DNA from: an uncultured Bacilli bacterium
Lineage (GTDB): Bacteria; Bacillota_I; Bacilli_A; RF39; UBA660
Direction of reading: 5' to 3'
Assembly: GCA_947631895.1 (NCBI GenBank)
Contig: CANRMU010000040.1
Span: forward strand, 1 to 8,053
DNA: 8,053 nucleotides
In this document: positions 1-6,363 of the stretch, piece by piece
Layout: each line of letters opens with the position of its first letter
Numbering within the stretch: the first letter of the stretch is position 1
Notes under the pieces: generated by a model
What the model saw: only the letters and a program-made list of their open reading frames with translations
What the model was told of the DNA's origin: nothing
Database searches by the model: none
Made by a program: the position numbers and the translations under genes

Positions 1-1728
1 TGATTTAACTCCAGTAAAGCTTCTTGTATCATTAACGGTATGAGTAATAAAATGATTAAAATGATGATATTCAAATTCATTACCATAATACCAATCTGGT
101 GCTTGTAAATTAATTGCTTCAAATTTACTTACCCATTTATCAGATATATCTAAAACATAAGTATATGGTAATATTTGATAAAAATATTCAGGATTTTCTA
201 ATACTAATTTTTCTAATTGTTCTTTTTCGGCTGTTTCTAAGAAATTTTTAAAGCCTTTAATTCTGCCTAATATTTCCATTCCATATTTATTTCTTTTAGG
301 CATGAATACATATATTATAGCCATTAAAATTAAACAAATAACCGCAATAATAAAGTTTAATAATAAATAAGGAAACATTCCAATAATAGTACTTAATATA
401 CCAATGAAAAATATTCCTGAATGGAGACCTATAAATATTCCTAAAAAGATTGATTTGCTTTTAATAATAATTTTATAAAATGGTGTATAAAAAGCTATTA
501 ATATTACAGGCATTAATCCTAACATTAAATAACCATTCATTGCTAAAGGTATTACAAAGTTAAATAGAAAAGTTATAATTATTAAAATTAAATTATAATT
601 AGATTTTTTATCAACCAATTTATCAAAAATTAAATTACGGTTTTCTTCACTCATAACTTCTTTTTTTAATTTTTCTGTAGTTAGATAAAACCTATCATAT
701 AAATCATTAGATGTTACTTTAGTAGCTCCATACTTAAATAAACCATCCATAAAAGTTTTTTCTAAATTATTATTACCATCATAATCTTTTATTTTAGTTA
801 TCATAAAATCATTTTTAGCTAATAATGAAGTATTTTTTATTTCACTAATTTTTATATAACCTTTATTAGCAAGATATATTAATAATGAAGTTACATCTTT
901 ATCTCTTACACTACCACGATACATAAAACCTAATTCTAAACTATTTAAATTATCTGGAGGATAAAATTCAACTGTATCAACTACTTTTTCGTCACGGCCA
1001 AATATAAACCATAATATAAATGATAAAATTAAACTAACAATACTAATAATTATTGCTAAATCTTCAAAATTAAATTTTCTTGTAAAATAACCATTTTCTA
1101 AGGGAATTCTTACTGTTAAAGCTTCTTTAGGATTTAATGTACCATTATAATTACCCTTTATCGTATTATTAGTTACTGTATAAGATATATTTTTATTATT
1201 GATAGTACCATAAGTTCCACTAGAAAAACCTATTTTAGATGAATCGAAACTTTTAGGCATTTCAATATAAAATGAAACATTACTTATTGTTGTATCCCAA
1301 TCAGTTCCAATAAGATTAAAATAAAATTCATCAAAATCTTTATTTCTTTCTCCTCTTAGAATATCATAAGTATAATTAATCATATAAGTTTTTAAACCAG
1401 TAACATAAGAATATGCATCTCCTATTTTAATAGTATAATATCCACTTGTAGATGATGTTTCATAAGGATAATCAACACTTACATTTCTAACTTTAGCAAA
1501 GGTTTTATTGGTACTTCCATCTGCTCTAGTTATTTCATTTTCTAAAGGAATTGTTCGGTAGATTCCATGTTTTTGAACACTAAAATTAGCAGTTATATTT
1601 TCAGTAATATTATAAGTATTATCTTCATTTACTTTAATATATATTTCATAACTTTTAATAGTATAATCATAAGCTTTAACACTAAGAGGTAAAAAACAAA
1701 CCATTAAAAAAAAGAAAAACTTTTTCAT
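1..1728 (-). CDS. DUF2207 family membrane protein (C-terminus cut by window edge)
   Basis: I read 576 residues with no stop before the left edge. The start ATG at 1728-1726 overlaps the lemA stop (ATGA) and has a GAGG site seven bases upstream. Residues 1-19 look like a signal peptide (MKKFFFFLMVCFLPLS, then VKA, a plausible signal peptidase I site). An extracellular beta-rich domain follows with the DUF2207 pattern 'INYTYDILRG...FDEFYFNLIGTDWDTTI' (about 141-171). A membrane helix lies at about 222-246. A cytoplasmic part follows ('PPDNLNSLELGFMYRG', then 'TSLLIYLANKGYIKI'), which resembles the family's winged-helix-like segment. Four membrane helices lie at about 378-476. The last visible part contains 'GRIKGFKNFLETAEKEQ' and 'LPYTYVLDISDKW', the usual DUF2207 tail motifs. 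The biochemical role is unknown. LemA and DUF2207 genes are often neighbours, which suggests a shared envelope function. Only the extreme C-terminus should be missing. Confidence 0.88.
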   Translation of the reverse strand, partial: MKKFFFFLMVCFLPLSVKAYDYTIKSYEIYIKVNEDNTYNITENITANFSVQKHGIYRTIPLENEITRADGSTNKTFAKVRNVSVDYPYETSSTSGYYTIKIGDAYSYVTGLKTYMINYTYDILRGERNKDFDEFYFNLIGTDWDTTISNVSFYIEMPKSFDSSKIGFSSGTYGTINNKNISYTVTNNTIKGNYNGTLNPKEALTVRIPLENGYFTRKFNFEDLAIIISIVSLILSFILWFIFGRDEKVVDTVEFYPPDNLNSLELGFMYRGSVRDKDVTSLLIYLANKGYIKISEIKNTSLLAKNDFMITKIKDYDGNNNLEKTFMDGLFKYGATKVTSNDLYDRFYLTTEKLKKEVMSEENRNLIFDKLVDKKSNYNLILIIITFLFNFVIPLAMNGYLMLGLMPVILIAFYTPFYKIIIKSKSIFLGIFIGLHSGIFFIGILSTIIGMFPYLLLNFIIAVICLILMAIIYVFMPKRNKYGMEILGRIKGFKNFLETAEKEQLEKLVLENPEYFYQILPYTYVLDISDKWVSKFEAINLQAPDWYYGNEFEYHHFNHFITHTVNDTRSFTGVKS

Positions 1729-2270
1729 AAATTAACCTCAACATTACTTTTTTCTTCACTACTAGCATTAAACATTGGATAAGTTTTAAATCTAAATAAT
1801 TTAGCAAATAAATTATTAGGAAAAGTCATTAATTTATTATTTAAGATTCTAACTGTTGCATTATAATATTTTCTAGCATTAACTAATTCATCTTCAATTG
1901 AAACTAATTCTTTCATTAATTTTTGAAAACTTTCATTAGCTTTTAATTCTGGATAAGCTTCTTTAATCGCTATTAAATTAGAAACCGTTTGTTCAAGTTC
2001 GTTATCATGATCATTTTTTTCATTATTACTTAAAGAATCATAATTTTTACTTCGATTAGCAATAATGGTTTCAAAAGTTGTTTTTTCATAAAATGAATAA
2101 CCTTTTATCGTATTAACTAAATTAGGAATTAATTCCCATCTTTTTTTTAAGTATACATCTAAGGTTGCAAAGGCTTCTTTAACACGGTTTTCTGACTTAA
2201 TAAAACTATTAAAAGTCCATATTAAAAAAACAATTAATAAGACTACGATTAAAATAATTAGATACTTCAT
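1725..2270 (-). CDS. lemA: LemA family protein
   Basis: The 181-residue product has the usual LemA length and layout. A single N-terminal membrane helix (about residues 3-20, rich in I, L and V) is followed by a helical bundle. The family signature 'AFATLDVYLKKRWELIPNLV' (about 34-53) matches the LemA pattern of a Lys/Arg pair followed by LIPNLV, and continues 'NTIKGYSFYE'. Near the C-terminus, 'FPNNLFAKLFRF' is the typical FPxNLxAxLF motif, and 'VEVNL' is the usual terminal strand. LemA proteins are membrane-anchored; their molecular function is not established. The gene is first in a two-gene unit: its TGA stop overlaps the ATG of the DUF2207 gene, which implies translational coupling. It has its own strong promoter, and an SD GGTGAT (2276-2281) lies five bases before the ATG. 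Confidence 0.95.
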   Translation of the reverse strand: MKYLIILIVVLLIVFLIWTFNSFIKSENRVKEAFATLDVYLKKRWELIPNLVNTIKGYSFYEKTTFETIIANRSKNYDSLSNNEKNDHDNELEQTVSNLIAIKEAYPELKANESFQKLMKELVSIEDELVNARKYYNATVRILNNKLMTFPNNLFAKLFRFKTYPMFNASSEEKSNVEVNL

Positions 2271-2275
2271 TTTAT

Positions 2276-2316
2276 ATCACCATCTTAATTATATCAGTTA
2301 AAAATTTATTTAACAA
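2276..2316 (-). promoter_or_regulatory. lemA promoter and ribosome binding site
   Basis: Read on the minus strand: -35 TTGTTA (2316-2311), a 17-base spacer, and -10 TATAAT (2293-2288) preceded by TGA, i.e. an extended -10. The SD GGTGAT (2281-2276) begins only six bases after the -10, so the expected transcript start nearly coincides with the SD. The -35 abuts the stop codon of the upstream recombinase gene. Confidence 0.82.
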
Positions 2317-3195
2317 TTATTTTCTAATCATTTTATCTAAGTATTCTTTTCTTTTATATTCATTAGTTAAATGAGTGTAAACTTGAGTTGTACTTAATTG
2401 TTTATGACCAAGTAATTCTTGAACGCTTCTAATATCGGCCCCATTTTCAAGTAAATGGGTCGCAAAAGTATGCCTTAGAGTATGAGGTGATATATGATGA
2501 ACAAAAGCAATTTTTTTAATTCTTTTAGCTACTATTTGTTCAACACTTTGTCTTTTCATTTGTTCACCCTTTTGATTAAGAAGTAAATAATCATTCTTTT
2601 CATTCTTTAAAAAAGTATCTCTAACTTTTAAATAATCTTCTAAAGCTTCTTTAGCATAACTACCAAAATATGCAATACGCATAATACTTCCTTTTCCTAA
2701 AACTCTAATTTCCATCTTTTTTAAATCAATATCTTTAAGTTTAATATTGCATAATTCACTAACTCTTATACCACTAGCATATAAAAGTTCAAAAATAAGT
2801 CTTTCTCTAATTAATACTGGGGTACTTAAATCATCAAAAGTTAATAGTTCTAAAATTTCTTGATTATTTAAAAAATTAGGTAATTTTTTTTCTTTTTTAG
2901 GATTTTCAACTAATAAAAATAAATTAGTATTAATAATTTTTTTTTCATACAAATAACTATAATAACCTCTTAAAGAACTAAGAATTCTTGATATGGAACT
3001 ATTACGATAATTTTGTTCATCTAAACTTTTTAAAAAATCCCATATTAAATATTTATTTAATTTTAATTCATCAATTTTTCTTTCCACACAAAAATTTTTA
3101 AACATTAAAATATCTCTTTGATAATTTTCAATCGTTAGATTACTATAATTTCTTTCAACTTTTAATCTTTCTAAATAATCATTTAAATATTTCAT
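2317..3195 (-). CDS. Xer-type tyrosine recombinase (XerC/XerD-like)
   Basis: A site-specific tyrosine recombinase, probably the enzyme that resolves chromosome dimers at a dif site. With the start chosen here it has 292 residues, matching Xer proteins (about 295-305). The N-terminal SAM-like core-binding domain covers about residues 1-90 ('YLERLKVERNYSNLTIENYQ'). The catalytic domain holds the complete set: Arg144 ('YASGIRVSEL'), Lys168 ('LGKGSIMR'), His238 and Arg241 ('SPHTLRHTFATHLL'), His264 ('VQELLGHKQLS') and the nucleophile Tyr273 ('TTQVYTHL'). 'RSVQELLGH' is closer to XerC than XerD, but the subtype cannot be fixed by eye. A GTG at 3204 would add three residues, but it lies inside the SD site, so the ATG at 3195 is preferred. 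No phage or island genes sit beside it, so a housekeeping role is more likely than an integrase role. Confidence 0.93.
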   Translation of the reverse strand: MKYLNDYLERLKVERNYSNLTIENYQRDILMFKNFCVERKIDELKLNKYLIWDFLKSLDEQNYRNSSISRILSSLRGYYSYLYEKKIINTNLFLLVENPKKEKKLPNFLNNQEILELLTFDDLSTPVLIRERLIFELLYASGIRVSELCNIKLKDIDLKKMEIRVLGKGSIMRIAYFGSYAKEALEDYLKVRDTFLKNEKNDYLLLNQKGEQMKRQSVEQIVAKRIKKIAFVHHISPHTLRHTFATHLLENGADIRSVQELLGHKQLSTTQVYTHLTNEYKRKEYLDKMIRK

Positions 3196-3199
3196 TACT

Positions 3200-3209
3200 A
3201 TCACTCTTT
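3200..3209 (-). promoter_or_regulatory. Ribosome binding site that decides the Xer start
   Basis: The minus strand reads AAAGAGTGAT, a good partial match to the extended anti-SD complement AAGGAGGTGAT, ending four bases before the ATG at 3195. The alternative GTG start (3204-3202) is part of this site and would leave the longer form without its own SD. Confidence 0.75.
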
Positions 3210-3214
3210 AAATA

Positions 3215-3244
3215 ATTGTATCAAATAAACTTTTAAATTTACAA
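3215..3244 (-). promoter_or_regulatory. Xer recombinase promoter
   Basis: On the minus strand: -35 TTGTAA (3244-3239), an 18-base spacer, and -10 TACAAT (3220-3215) with an upstream TGA (extended -10). The end of the -10 is 19 bases from the ATG, predicting a leader of about 12 bases. It is divergent from the murT promoter in the same 95-base gap. Confidence 0.72.
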
Positions 3245-3265
3245 CAAAAGATGAGAAAAATGTAT

Positions 3266-3283
3266 TATAATGTTGGTGGAGTG
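3266..3283 (+). promoter_or_regulatory. murT -10 box and ribosome binding site
   Basis: A perfect TATAAT lies at 3266-3271 and a GGTGGAG-type SD at 3275-3281, with its GGAG nine bases before the ATG at 3291. No good -35 is found at normal spacing; TTTACA at 3238-3243 is 22 bases away. An in-frame ATG at 3270 overlaps the -10 itself and so could not be translated from this promoter. Confidence 0.62.
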
Positions 3284-3290
3284 TGAAAAG

Positions 3291-4622
3291 ATGATTAGAG
3301 CAGTACAAATAATAATTAATAAAACAATTACTTTTATCTGTAAGTTATTTCATAAAAATGGTAGTGTTCTTCCAGGGGCTTGGGCATACATTTTAAATCC
3401 TCATGTATTGGATACTATAAAATATCCTAAATACGTTATAGGTGTTACTGGATCTAGTGGTAAAGGTACAACTACTAATTTAATTTATCATATTTTAAAA
3501 GAAGCTGGTGTTGATGTTGTCTATAATTCATCTGGTAGTAACATTATTAATGGTATTATAACTTTAATCTTAAATAATTGTAATTTAAAAGGGGAATTTA
3601 AACATGATGTTTTATTATTAGAATTAGATGAAAAACACCTCCATTTAGCTTTTAAGGAAAGTAAACTTACCCATTTAGTTATTACGAATATCACAAGAGA
3701 TCAACCAGCTAGAAATGGTTCACCTGATTTAATTTATAATGAAATTATGAAAACATTAAATGGCAAGACCACTTTAATTATAAACGCTAATGACCCAGGA
3801 CTATTAAAAGCTACTCTTTCTTATCCTGGTAAAGTTATAACTTATGGAATTAATAAAACCAAAGATTCTTATCAAAAATTAACAAACAATAATGTTGATT
3901 ATGCATATTGTCCTAAGTGTCATCACAAACTAATCTATGATTTTTACCACTATGGGCACTTAGGAAATTATCATTGTCCTAATTGTGATTTTAATAATTT
4001 AAATTTAGATTATACAGCTGATAAAGTTGATTTAAAAAAACAAGAAATGGAAATAAATCATCATTTAGTTCATTTAAATAAAGATATTTTATATACAGCT
4101 TTTGCAACTCTTGCCTCTTATAGTGTGGCAAAAGAAATTGGTTTAAGTGAAAAACAAATTTTAGATGCTTTAAACGTTCATCCAAATGATAGTAAAAGAG
4201 CTCATGAATATGTTTTAGATAATCGTAAAATAACGATGTTAGAAAGTAAAAATGAAAATTCTTTAAGTTATTTTCAATCCCTACAATATATAAAAAATGC
4301 AAATGGTAAAAAATGTGTTTTACTTGGTTTTGAAAATGTTTCAAGACGTTATTCGTATAATGATTTATCTTGGCTTTATGATGTTGATTTTGAGCTTTTA
4401 AATGATTCAAATATTACAAATATTGTTTTAGTTGGAAGATTTAAATATGATGTGGCAACAAGGTTAATCTATGCTAATATCGATGAAAAAAAATTTATCT
4501 TTGTTGATGATTTAAAAGATATGGTTAAAATATTAAAAGAACAAACAACTGGAGATATTTATACAATGGTTTGTTTTGATATGACTGAAATACTTTTAAA
4601 TGAATTAAAGGAGGAAGCATGA
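3291..4622 (+). CDS. murT: MurT, lipid II isoglutaminyl synthase ligase subunit
   Basis: Mur-ligase-like subunit of the MurT/GatD complex, which amidates the D-glutamate alpha-carboxyl of lipid II at the cytoplasmic face of the membrane using ATP. The 443-residue product has the MurT layout. A hydrophobic N-terminal stretch ends in 'SVLPGAWAYILNPHVL'. The Mur central ATPase domain has the P-loop 'GSSGKGTT' (54-61), 'TNITRDQPARNG' (132-143) and 'INANDPG' (164-170). A MurT-type four-cysteine zinc ribbon (Cys207, Cys210, Cys229, Cys232; CPxC...CPxC) is inserted. The C-terminal DUF1727 domain includes 'DLSWLYDVDFE' (358-368). Oddities: the P-loop reads GKG rather than the usual MurT GKT, and the DUF1727 'NPAG'-like motif is 'NENS'. 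The start at 3291 is preferred over 3270 from the SD and promoter position. It overlaps gatD by four bases. Confidence 0.92.
   Translation: MIRAVQIIINKTITFICKLFHKNGSVLPGAWAYILNPHVLDTIKYPKYVIGVTGSSGKGTTTNLIYHILKEAGVDVVYNSSGSNIINGIITLILNNCNLKGEFKHDVLLLELDEKHLHLAFKESKLTHLVITNITRDQPARNGSPDLIYNEIMKTLNGKTTLIINANDPGLLKATLSYPGKVITYGINKTKDSYQKLTNNNVDYAYCPKCHHKLIYDFYHYGHLGNYHCPNCDFNNLNLDYTADKVDLKKQEMEINHHLVHLNKDILYTAFATLASYSVAKEIGLSEKQILDALNVHPNDSKRAHEYVLDNRKITMLESKNENSLSYFQSLQYIKNANGKKCVLLGFENVSRRYSYNDLSWLYDVDFELLNDSNITNIVLVGRFKYDVATRLIYANIDEKKFIFVDDLKDMVKILKEQTTGDIYTMVCFDMTEILLNELKEEA
4607..4614 (+). promoter_or_regulatory. gatD ribosome binding site inside the murT end
   Basis: AAAGGAGG, the strongest SD in the window, ends four bases before the gatD ATG at 4619. 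With the ATGA overlap (murT stop 4620-4622) it supports coupled translation and equal amounts of the two subunits. Confidence 0.8.
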
Positions 4623-5293
4623 AAACAATTAAAATTGCTCATCTATATTATGATTTAATGAATCTTTATGGAGAAAGTGGTAATATCTTAGCTTTAAAAA
4701 AACATTTAGAAAAGCAAAATTTAAAAGTTATAGTAAATAATTTAAGTATTAATGATGAAATTGATTTCAATAAATATGATTTTTATTATTTAGGAAGTGG
4801 AAATGATGAAGCTTATTATTTAGCTTTAAAACATTTAGAACAATATCAAAATGAAATAAAAACGGCTATTGAAAATAATAAATTTTTCTTAGCAACTGGT
4901 AATTCTTTATGTTTATTTGGTGATTTAAATATTCTAGATTTTAAACCTGAAAAATGTGAATTTAGAATTGTTGGAGAACAAACATTTAATTATCAAAAAT
5001 TAAATAAAGAAATTATTGGTTTTCAAAATCGTGATTATATTTTAAAATTTGTTAAAGAACAACATTTATTTGAAGTAAAAAAAGGTACAGGATATGTTCC
5101 TAAAGCAATTGTCGAAGGAATTAAGAAAAATAATTTTTATGGAACTTTTTTACTAGGTCCCCTATTAATTAGAAATCCTTTATTTACTGAATATTTAGTA
5201 AAAGAAATAATGAAAGATCATAACTTGGATTATAAAATTTATCATGATAAATGGGAAGAAAAAGCTTATAATGAATATCAAAAAAATTTTTAA
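4619..5293 (+). CDS. gatD: GatD-like class I glutamine amidotransferase subunit, catalytic residues missing
   Basis: By position and similarity this is GatD, which normally hydrolyses glutamine and passes ammonia to MurT. It has 224 residues; the S. aureus protein is slightly longer. Family features are clear: 'NLYGESGNILALKKHLEKQN' (15-34), 'FYYLGSGNDEAYYLALKHL' (55-73), 'LNILDF' (103-108), a conserved-looking Arg116, 'IIGFQNR', and 'YGTFLLGPLLIRNP' (174-187). The oddity is the active site. The nucleophile elbow, normally like 'TICGGYQFLG', reads 'LATGNSLCLFG' (91-101), putting Gly94 where the nucleophilic Cys belongs; Cys98 is four residues later and not equivalent. The 'GTYLHGP' histidine is Leu179. 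The frame is intact and the motifs around it are preserved, so this is not an obviously decaying gene. It may be structural or regulatory for MurT, with ammonia from elsewhere. Family assignment is firm; glutaminase activity is doubtful. Confidence 0.88.
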   Translation: MKTIKIAHLYYDLMNLYGESGNILALKKHLEKQNLKVIVNNLSINDEIDFNKYDFYYLGSGNDEAYYLALKHLEQYQNEIKTAIENNKFFLATGNSLCLFGDLNILDFKPEKCEFRIVGEQTFNYQKLNKEIIGFQNRDYILKFVKEQHLFEVKKGTGYVPKAIVEGIKKNNFYGTFLLGPLLIRNPLFTEYLVKEIMKDHNLDYKIYHDKWEEKAYNEYQKNF

Positions 5294-5315
5294 AATCCTC
5301 AATAAGGATTTTTTT
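5292..5315 (+). terminator. murT-gatD terminator
   Basis: Intrinsic terminator: AAAATCCT (5292-5299) pairs with AGGATTTT (5305-5312) around the loop CAATA, with a T-run at 5309-5315. The hairpin starts within the gatD stop codon. Confidence 0.82.
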
Positions 5316-5336
5316 AATTACATTTAATGTATTTAA

Positions 5337-5367
5337 TTGACGTTTAAAAGTCGACTTTATTTGTCAA
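5337..5367. repeat. Nested inverted repeat upstream of rnhC (candidate operator)
   Basis: The perfect 12-base palindrome AAAGTCGACTTT (5347-5358) is flanked by a second, nearly concentric inverted pair, TTGAC (5337-5341) and GTCAA (5363-5367). The right outer arm lies in the -35 box of the rnhC promoter, so a bound protein would block it. I do not recognise a known operator, and chance in AT-rich DNA is possible, though the central GTCGAC is GC-rich for this window. Confidence 0.45.
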
Positions 5368-5389
5368 GATAAAAAATTTATGATATTAT
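5361..5389 (+). promoter_or_regulatory. rnhC promoter
   Basis: -35 TTGTCA (5361-5366), a 17-base spacer, and -10 TATTAT (5384-5389) with TGA immediately upstream (extended -10). The SD GGTGAT (5396-5401) sits where transcription should start, six bases before the ATG at 5408, implying a leader of about 12 bases. Confidence 0.82.
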
Positions 5390-5407
5390 TTATGTGGTGA
5401 TATATAT

Positions 5408-6349
5408 ATGATTATTGTATTCAAAGTTAGCGATAAACTTAAGCAAAAAATGATTGCTTATTATGCTGATAAAAAAAGACCTAAGACCCCTCCTTATGCT
5501 GTATTTCAAGCAGAAGATGCTGATACAGTAGTAACTTTATATGAATCAGGTAAAGTTATGTTTCAAGGTATAAGTGCTGATGTTGATGCTAAAATGTGGG
5601 CTGAAACTGAAAAAAAATTAACTGGTATTAATATTAATATTTCAGAAGGTAAACAAAAATTAGAAAAAACTAGAAAAACTAGAAATGAAATGTATAAATT
5701 AGATGTTTATGGTTCAGATGAAGTTGGAGTTGGTGACTTTTTAGGACCTATTGTAGTAACTGCCACTTATGTTTCTAAAGAAAAATCTTCTTTTGTTGAA
5801 AAATTAGGAGTTAGAGATTCAAAAATTATTACTGATGAAAAAATTAGAGCAATTACTCCTACTTTAATGGAAGAAGTTCCTTATGCTAGTTATACCTTAA
5901 GTTGTAAAGAATATAATGAATATCAAAAACGTGGTTACAACATGAATCGCATTAAAGCAATTATTCATAATAAAGTTTTATATGAATTAACCAAAAAAGG
6001 TTATCCTTATGATAAAATTGTTATTGATCAATTTGTTTATCCTGCTAAATATTTTGAACACATTAAAGATGAAAAAAATATTGTTAAAGATATTACTTTT
6101 ATGACTAAAGCAGAAAGCGTATGTGCCGCAGTTGCAGCAGCAAGCTGTATTAGTAGATATATTTTCTTACAAGAAATGGATAAATTATCTAAAGAACTTA
6201 ATATGACCGTTTTAAAAGGTGCTGGAGAAGATGTTGATAAACTAACTGCTCAAATAGTTAAAAAATATGGAAAAGAAAAATTACAAGAAATAGCAAAATG
6301 TAATTTTAGAAATATGGAAAAATATCAAGAATACTTAAAAGAAAGCTGA
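5408..6349 (+). CDS. rnhC: Ribonuclease HIII
   Basis: Cytoplasmic metal-dependent endonuclease that cuts the RNA strand of RNA/DNA hybrids, acting on R-loops and replication primers. The 313-residue length is typical of RNase HIII. The N-terminal TBP-like substrate-binding domain (DUF3378, about 1-70) shows 'YAVFQAEDADTVVTLYESGKVMFQG' spread over 30-54, which separates RNase HIII from RNase HII. The RNase H fold begins with 'YGSDEVGVGDFLGPIVV' (101-117), giving catalytic Asp104 and Glu105. 'GVRDSK' (134-139), 'VIDQFV' with Asp207, and 'TKAESVCAAVAAASCISRY' (233-251) follow; Glu236 lies near the position of the fourth metal-binding acid. 'LKGAGEDVD' and 'KCNFRNMEKY' are the family's C-terminal motifs. 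It is a single-gene transcript with its own promoter, a possible operator upstream, and a terminator that begins within its last codons. Confidence 0.96.
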   Translation: MIIVFKVSDKLKQKMIAYYADKKRPKTPPYAVFQAEDADTVVTLYESGKVMFQGISADVDAKMWAETEKKLTGININISEGKQKLEKTRKTRNEMYKLDVYGSDEVGVGDFLGPIVVTATYVSKEKSSFVEKLGVRDSKIITDEKIRAITPTLMEEVPYASYTLSCKEYNEYQKRGYNMNRIKAIIHNKVLYELTKKGYPYDKIVIDQFVYPAKYFEHIKDEKNIVKDITFMTKAESVCAAVAAASCISRYIFLQEMDKLSKELNMTVLKGAGEDVDKLTAQIVKKYGKEKLQEIAKCNFRNMEKYQEYLKES

Positions 6350-6363
6350 AAAGCTTTCTTTTA
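6338..6363. terminator. Bidirectional terminator between rnhC and holA
   Basis: AAAGAAAGCT (6338-6347) pairs perfectly with AGCTTTCTTT (6352-6361) around the loop GAAA (6348-6351). T-rich tracts lie at both ends when read on the appropriate strand. The rnhC stop (6347-6349) is in the loop and the holA stop (6363-6361) is at the other arm, so one hairpin serves two convergent genes only eleven bases apart. Confidence 0.82.

Noticed and set aside
2297..2314. Possible terminator hairpin after the Xer gene (GTTAAA/TTTAAC)
   Set aside because: A six-pair stem with only one G-C pair and no T-run, lying inside the lemA promoter spacer. The Xer transcript may simply read into lemA.
2317..3195. Xer gene as the integrase of a mobile element
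   Set aside because: Length and motifs fit chromosomal Xer proteins, and there are no phage, excisionase or attachment-site features beside it.
3270..3290. Upstream ATG for murT adding seven residues
   Set aside because: This ATG overlaps the TATAAT box and would lie upstream of the transcript start. The SD at 3275-3281 fits the ATG at 3291.
3991..4410. 139-codon open frame on the minus strand inside murT
   Set aside because: It is antisense to the DUF1727 and zinc-ribbon part of murT. Its product is a low-complexity mix of H, Y, L, N and F with no motif, as expected from the complement of an AT-rich gene, and no convincing SD was seen.
5337..5342. TTGACG as an alternative rnhC -35
   Set aside because: No -10 lies 16-19 bases downstream, whereas TTGTCA at 5361 has exact 17-base spacing to an extended -10.
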